NCBI GenBank assembly: GCA_958299035.1
Contig: CATQJL010000001.1
Span: 105,471,661 to 105,535,660, forward strand
DNA: 64,000 nucleotides
Source of the DNA: Cylicocyclus nassatus
Taxonomy: Eukaryota; Nematoda; Chromadorea; Rhabditida; Strongylidae
Direction: 5' to 3'
Below, piece by piece: positions 61,301-64,000 of the stretch. The first letter of the stretch is position 1. Each line of letters starts with the position of its first letter. Below the pieces are notes generated by a model that ran no database searches, had not been told where the DNA came from, and saw only the letters and a program-made list of their open reading frames with translations. The position numbers and the translations under genes are program-made.

Positions 61301-63022
61301 TGGTAAAATTTGAAAAACTCAGTCTTAAAAGCTGTCAAAGCTCGTTACAGATTAAATTCGGACGAGTTATGATATGCCCCAAGGGTGGCTACTGCGAAAC
61401 AAAAACCGGATTCTGCTGTCTAGATAGTGTGACCGTGGCGACCACACCTTCAGGTGAACATTTCAGCACAATCGTTGGGTGACTTAACTCGTCCAACTTA
61501 GTTCGATCTCGTCCGTGGCTTGGACAGACGTGCAACGTGCGAGAAGGGTGTGAAGGAGGTGCTGCATGTATGTGTGACAGACCAAACAGATGTACTTGTG
61601 AATGTCCATCAGAACTCGGATATGCCTTGAGTTCGGACGGAAAGACTTGTAGCAGAGTTAGAAGGAGGTTGAAGGTCTGCTTTATCTCTAAACATCTAAA
61701 AATAACTCCAAGTAGAACTCTATTTTTGAGGAAAAATGCAAAACAGACATGGAATGTTCGGCCGCCTTTTCTGAATGTACGACTGGAGGATGTCGATGTA
61801 AAAGGGGATTTCAGAGAGATGGAAAAGGAGGCTGTAAGCCAATAGGTGATTTATATTTAGAGCAGGCGATGAGCAAATTAGGAAAATTATAAATCCACTG
61901 CCAACCGCTTTTGCTTGTACCTTTGATCAAATACAATTTTTCTGTTATTTTGCTTTGAAGTTCGTTTCTAGTAATAAAATTTTGTTAGAAATACTATATT
62001 TCAGCCTACAATTGTCTCAATAATGGTAATCCACTGAAGATTTCAAATGAGATCGTGACATGCTCGATGCAAACAGTCTTAGCTAAACTGCTATTTGGTA
62101 GTTTGGAAAGCAGATCAAAGAGGCCTGAACTCTCGATTATCAACGGAACTGGTATGTTGACTAATCTTTGCCGTAAAGTGAACTTATTTAGGTAATTGGT
62201 GTGCTCAACGCGTTGCTTTTAACATTATGAAATGTGCATATTATCATCGCCGCATCCCATTGCGATTCTTTCCAGCCAACTCAGATGAAACTGGCGACGA
62301 CTGTCCAGAAGATTATTATTGTGTGCCGTTATTTGATGATGCATTGAAACCCGGATATTACCAAGTAGGCAGTGACAAAGCCTTATATTCGATTAAATTG
62401 AGCAATTTGTATTTTCAAGGGGTTCTGCTGTCCATCACCGGGTCGAATCCGTCCAGTTTGCCCTGTGGGGGAGCCACACGAGACGAGTTTTCCGCCTGAC
62501 TACGGTTGCAATGATTGCCCAATAGAGTATTATTGTCATAGAGACCTTTTTTATCCCGAACTATCGGTGAGGAAGAGCACATAATTCGAATTAGAAGGAA
62601 ATTCCCGTCATTTTTGTTTAGATCTGCTGTCCTAAGCCATGCATTTCATTGGAGGATATCTATCATGACGGACAATGCTATCCTACAGCTTTTTATGGTG
62701 ACAGCTGTCATGTAGGTTTTGCTTTTGCCTCTAACATTCAAATCCTACTGCATGGCAGCAAAAATTGGTCCCCTATTCGACTAAAATCCTGGGAAACCTC
62801 TTGGAAGGTTTTTGGTGATTTCATGACAGAAGCTAGAAGAAGTTTCAGATCTCTGCCCAGTGCTCACCGTCCCGTAATTCAACGGACATCTATAGTGAGA
62901 ATGCACCACTGGAATGCGTTGATGGAGTCTGTAAATGCAGAACTGGCTTTAGCCATATCAATGGCGAGTGCAAAAGTGGGTTCTCTGTTTGTTTCCAAAG
63001 TGTTCCAATGACAAAGTCATAA
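58390..63022 (+). CDS. Secreted cysteine-rich protein with lustrin-type repeats and EB modules (10 exons, frameshift in exon 2)
   Basis: Extracellular, function unknown; such modules occur in nematode secreted and cuticle- or matrix-associated proteins. Exons: 58390-58426, 61033-61293, 61351-61453, 61502-61656, 61731-61845, 62005-62151, 62192-62364, 62420-62566, 62622-62711, 62849-63022. Exon 1 is a signal peptide (MLVAILLFFTVA) and leaves one base that joins exon 2 as DANEHYC. Exons 2-3 carry lustrin-type patterns ending in CC (FGICC, GFCC). Exon 4 is a dense EGF/EB-like cluster. Exon 5 is a clear EB module (CSAAFSEC, then CRCKRGFQRDG). Exons 7-9 carry further CC-type repeats (GFCCPSPG, ICCPKPC). 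Exon 10 is a second EB module (CVDGVCKCRTGF) ending at TAA 63020. Phases agree throughout except for one extra base near 61224-61233, which puts a TAA in the first frame. This is a real lesion or an assembly error. Corrected length is 466 codons. Confidence 0.8.
60262..60411. mobile_element. 150-bp fold-back element in the EB gene's first intron
   Basis: Left arm GTTACGGGTACGGGAACGAA through GCTGCCTCCGC; right arm GCGGAGGCAGCCC through GGGTAGGGGAACGAACTCC in complement and GTTAC. The arms pair over about 45 bp and contain the ACCAGTAGTCCGCGG core shared with 30617-30870. It lies in the long intron between exons at 58390-58426 and 61033. Confidence 0.65.
60530..60595. repeat. Fragment of the GCGATTTGGC family
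   Basis: GGCGATGAAATCGCGTGAAC then TATGCCCGAGGCCTTATTAG matches the outer half of the arm at 15519-15572 and the segment after the palindrome at 9713. Confidence 0.45.
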
Positions 63023-63379
63023 TGCAGGACAAGAAATTAGGAAATAGGCCAGTGCAAGGGAACTGCCCGAAAGAGAGAAGTTTACTCTTGTCGTATATGT
63101 TCATGGTCTAGCTGAGGTCGCTGCATAAGTTATTTTCACACATCGAAAGATTTTTTCTCGTTTTTAAATTATCCTAATGTTACGAGTACAAGACGCGTTT
63201 CGATTTCTCAAGCGAGCCGCTGAGCCGAGTCCTTTCATTTCGTAAGACAGAACTTATGCCGCACGATACCCTCAGGCAGTATGCAGTATAGGGTCCTTTG
63301 GTCGCGAAAATTCTTGGAGTGTTCAGGCTGGTCGAGTTTAGAAGAAAACGGGCGCGTCTTATACTCGTAAAATTAGGGT

Positions 63380-63725
63380 ATGTGGAGATTTGTTTGATGT
63401 TTTTATTAGATTTTTATTAGTAGTGACGCAACGTTTCGAACAAATCTCGCAGAAGCTCAAAGTGGTGGAGCTGTAGAACATCCAACCGCTGCTAAAGAGC
63501 TGTTATAAGTAACTGCTTGCCAAGCGAATGTGTGCATAACGTGTGTTGCCCTGGCTGTGGAGGCACCAGGCAAACCCAGAGGTAGACCCAATAAGATGTA
63601 TGGACAGAATCAAGACCCCTGCGAGAACTTGGTATAGACGAAGACCTTACCTCAGATAGGACAAATGGAGACATCTGACAAGGAAAGCAGACCCTGCATA
63701 AGCGGGACACATACGAGGATAAAAA
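63380..63725 (+). pseudogene. 3' remnant of a non-LTR retrotransposon
   Basis: Reading the + strand with frame changes gives KPRGRPNKMYG, then LRELGIDEDLTSDR and KWRHLTRKADPA. This is the pattern at the C-terminus of nematode RTE/related reverse-transcriptase polyproteins and parallels PRGRPPTRWADVF in the element at 44734-48037. At least two frame shifts and stop codons are present; no upstream RT domain is visible. It lies about 360 bp beyond the EB gene's stop. Confidence 0.6.
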
Positions 63726-64000
63726 AGTGTATGTTAAGGCGAAAGTGTGCTAATGGATAGCCCTTTATTATTTAAGAGATTTTGCCAAATTCTCTAGAAT
63801 TTTCCAGGGCATAACGAAGAGAGGGTGATGACAAACTTATGTAACGACCTAATGCTGCAAAACACAGTTTTTGATGATAGATCAAGAACTGTCACTGGCA
63901 GATTTCGTAAAAAAATATTGTTGGAGATGACAAAAAATAAGTGACTTATCAAAATTTGACCGTCAAATATGTTCTCTCGTGTTATAGGAGTGATGTGCAC

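Overview
The window looks like nuclear DNA from a clade V (strongylid, hookworm-like) nematode. It is AT-rich, its genes are split into many short exons with GT..AG introns, and it carries secreted Kunitz, lustrin-type and EB-type cysteine-rich proteins. Most of the intergenic and intronic space is made of decayed or non-autonomous mobile elements. No bacterial, plasmid or viral gene is visible, and no rRNA, canonical tRNA or CRISPR array was found. All gene models below were built by hand from splice sites and reading-frame continuity.

Three host genes can be reconstructed. (1) A cytosolic-type L-asparaginase with C-terminal ankyrin repeats, + strand, 22 exons from 30277 to 41515, 914 codons. 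It has a long Ser/Arg-rich N-terminal extension, and a further 5' exon at 12439-12466 is possible but unproven. (2) A small secreted protein on the - strand, 5 exons from 52145 down to 50581, 201 aa: signal peptide, one Kunitz domain with an enlarged reactive loop, one six-cysteine lustrin-type domain and a basic tail. (3) A secreted cysteine-rich protein on the + strand, 10 exons from 58390 to 63022, about 466 aa, with lustrin-type repeats and at least two EB modules. It contains one apparent single-base frameshift in exon 2. Every exon junction in models 1 and 2 is phase-consistent; model 3 is consistent apart from that one base.

Layout: 1-12 kb holds repeats only (a Penelope-like hammerhead motif, a nested pair of mariner-type inverted-repeat elements, a CTGCAG-rich fold-back element, paired palindromes). 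12-30 kb has a possible lone first exon, an intact-looking tRNA-derived SINE with a 9-bp target duplication, a long perfect hairpin, a fold-back element, a piggyBac-like relic holding a 61-bp LINE tail, a long pyrimidine-rich tract and one unidentified 101-codon ORF on the - strand. 30-41.5 kb is the asparaginase gene. 41.6-48.6 kb is a transposon cluster: an inverted-repeat element just past the asparaginase gene, an 882-bp non-autonomous mariner, and a 3.3-kb RTE-type retrotransposon with a 13-bp target duplication sitting in an older fold-back element. 50.5-52.2 kb is the Kunitz gene, 52-58 kb is repeats and one decayed coding patch, 58.4-63 kb is the EB/lustrin gene, and a retrotransposon 3' remnant lies near the right edge.

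The most useful results are the two secreted cysteine-rich genes and the full asparaginase model, because none of them is visible as a long open reading frame, and the precise target-site duplications that date several insertions relative to one another.
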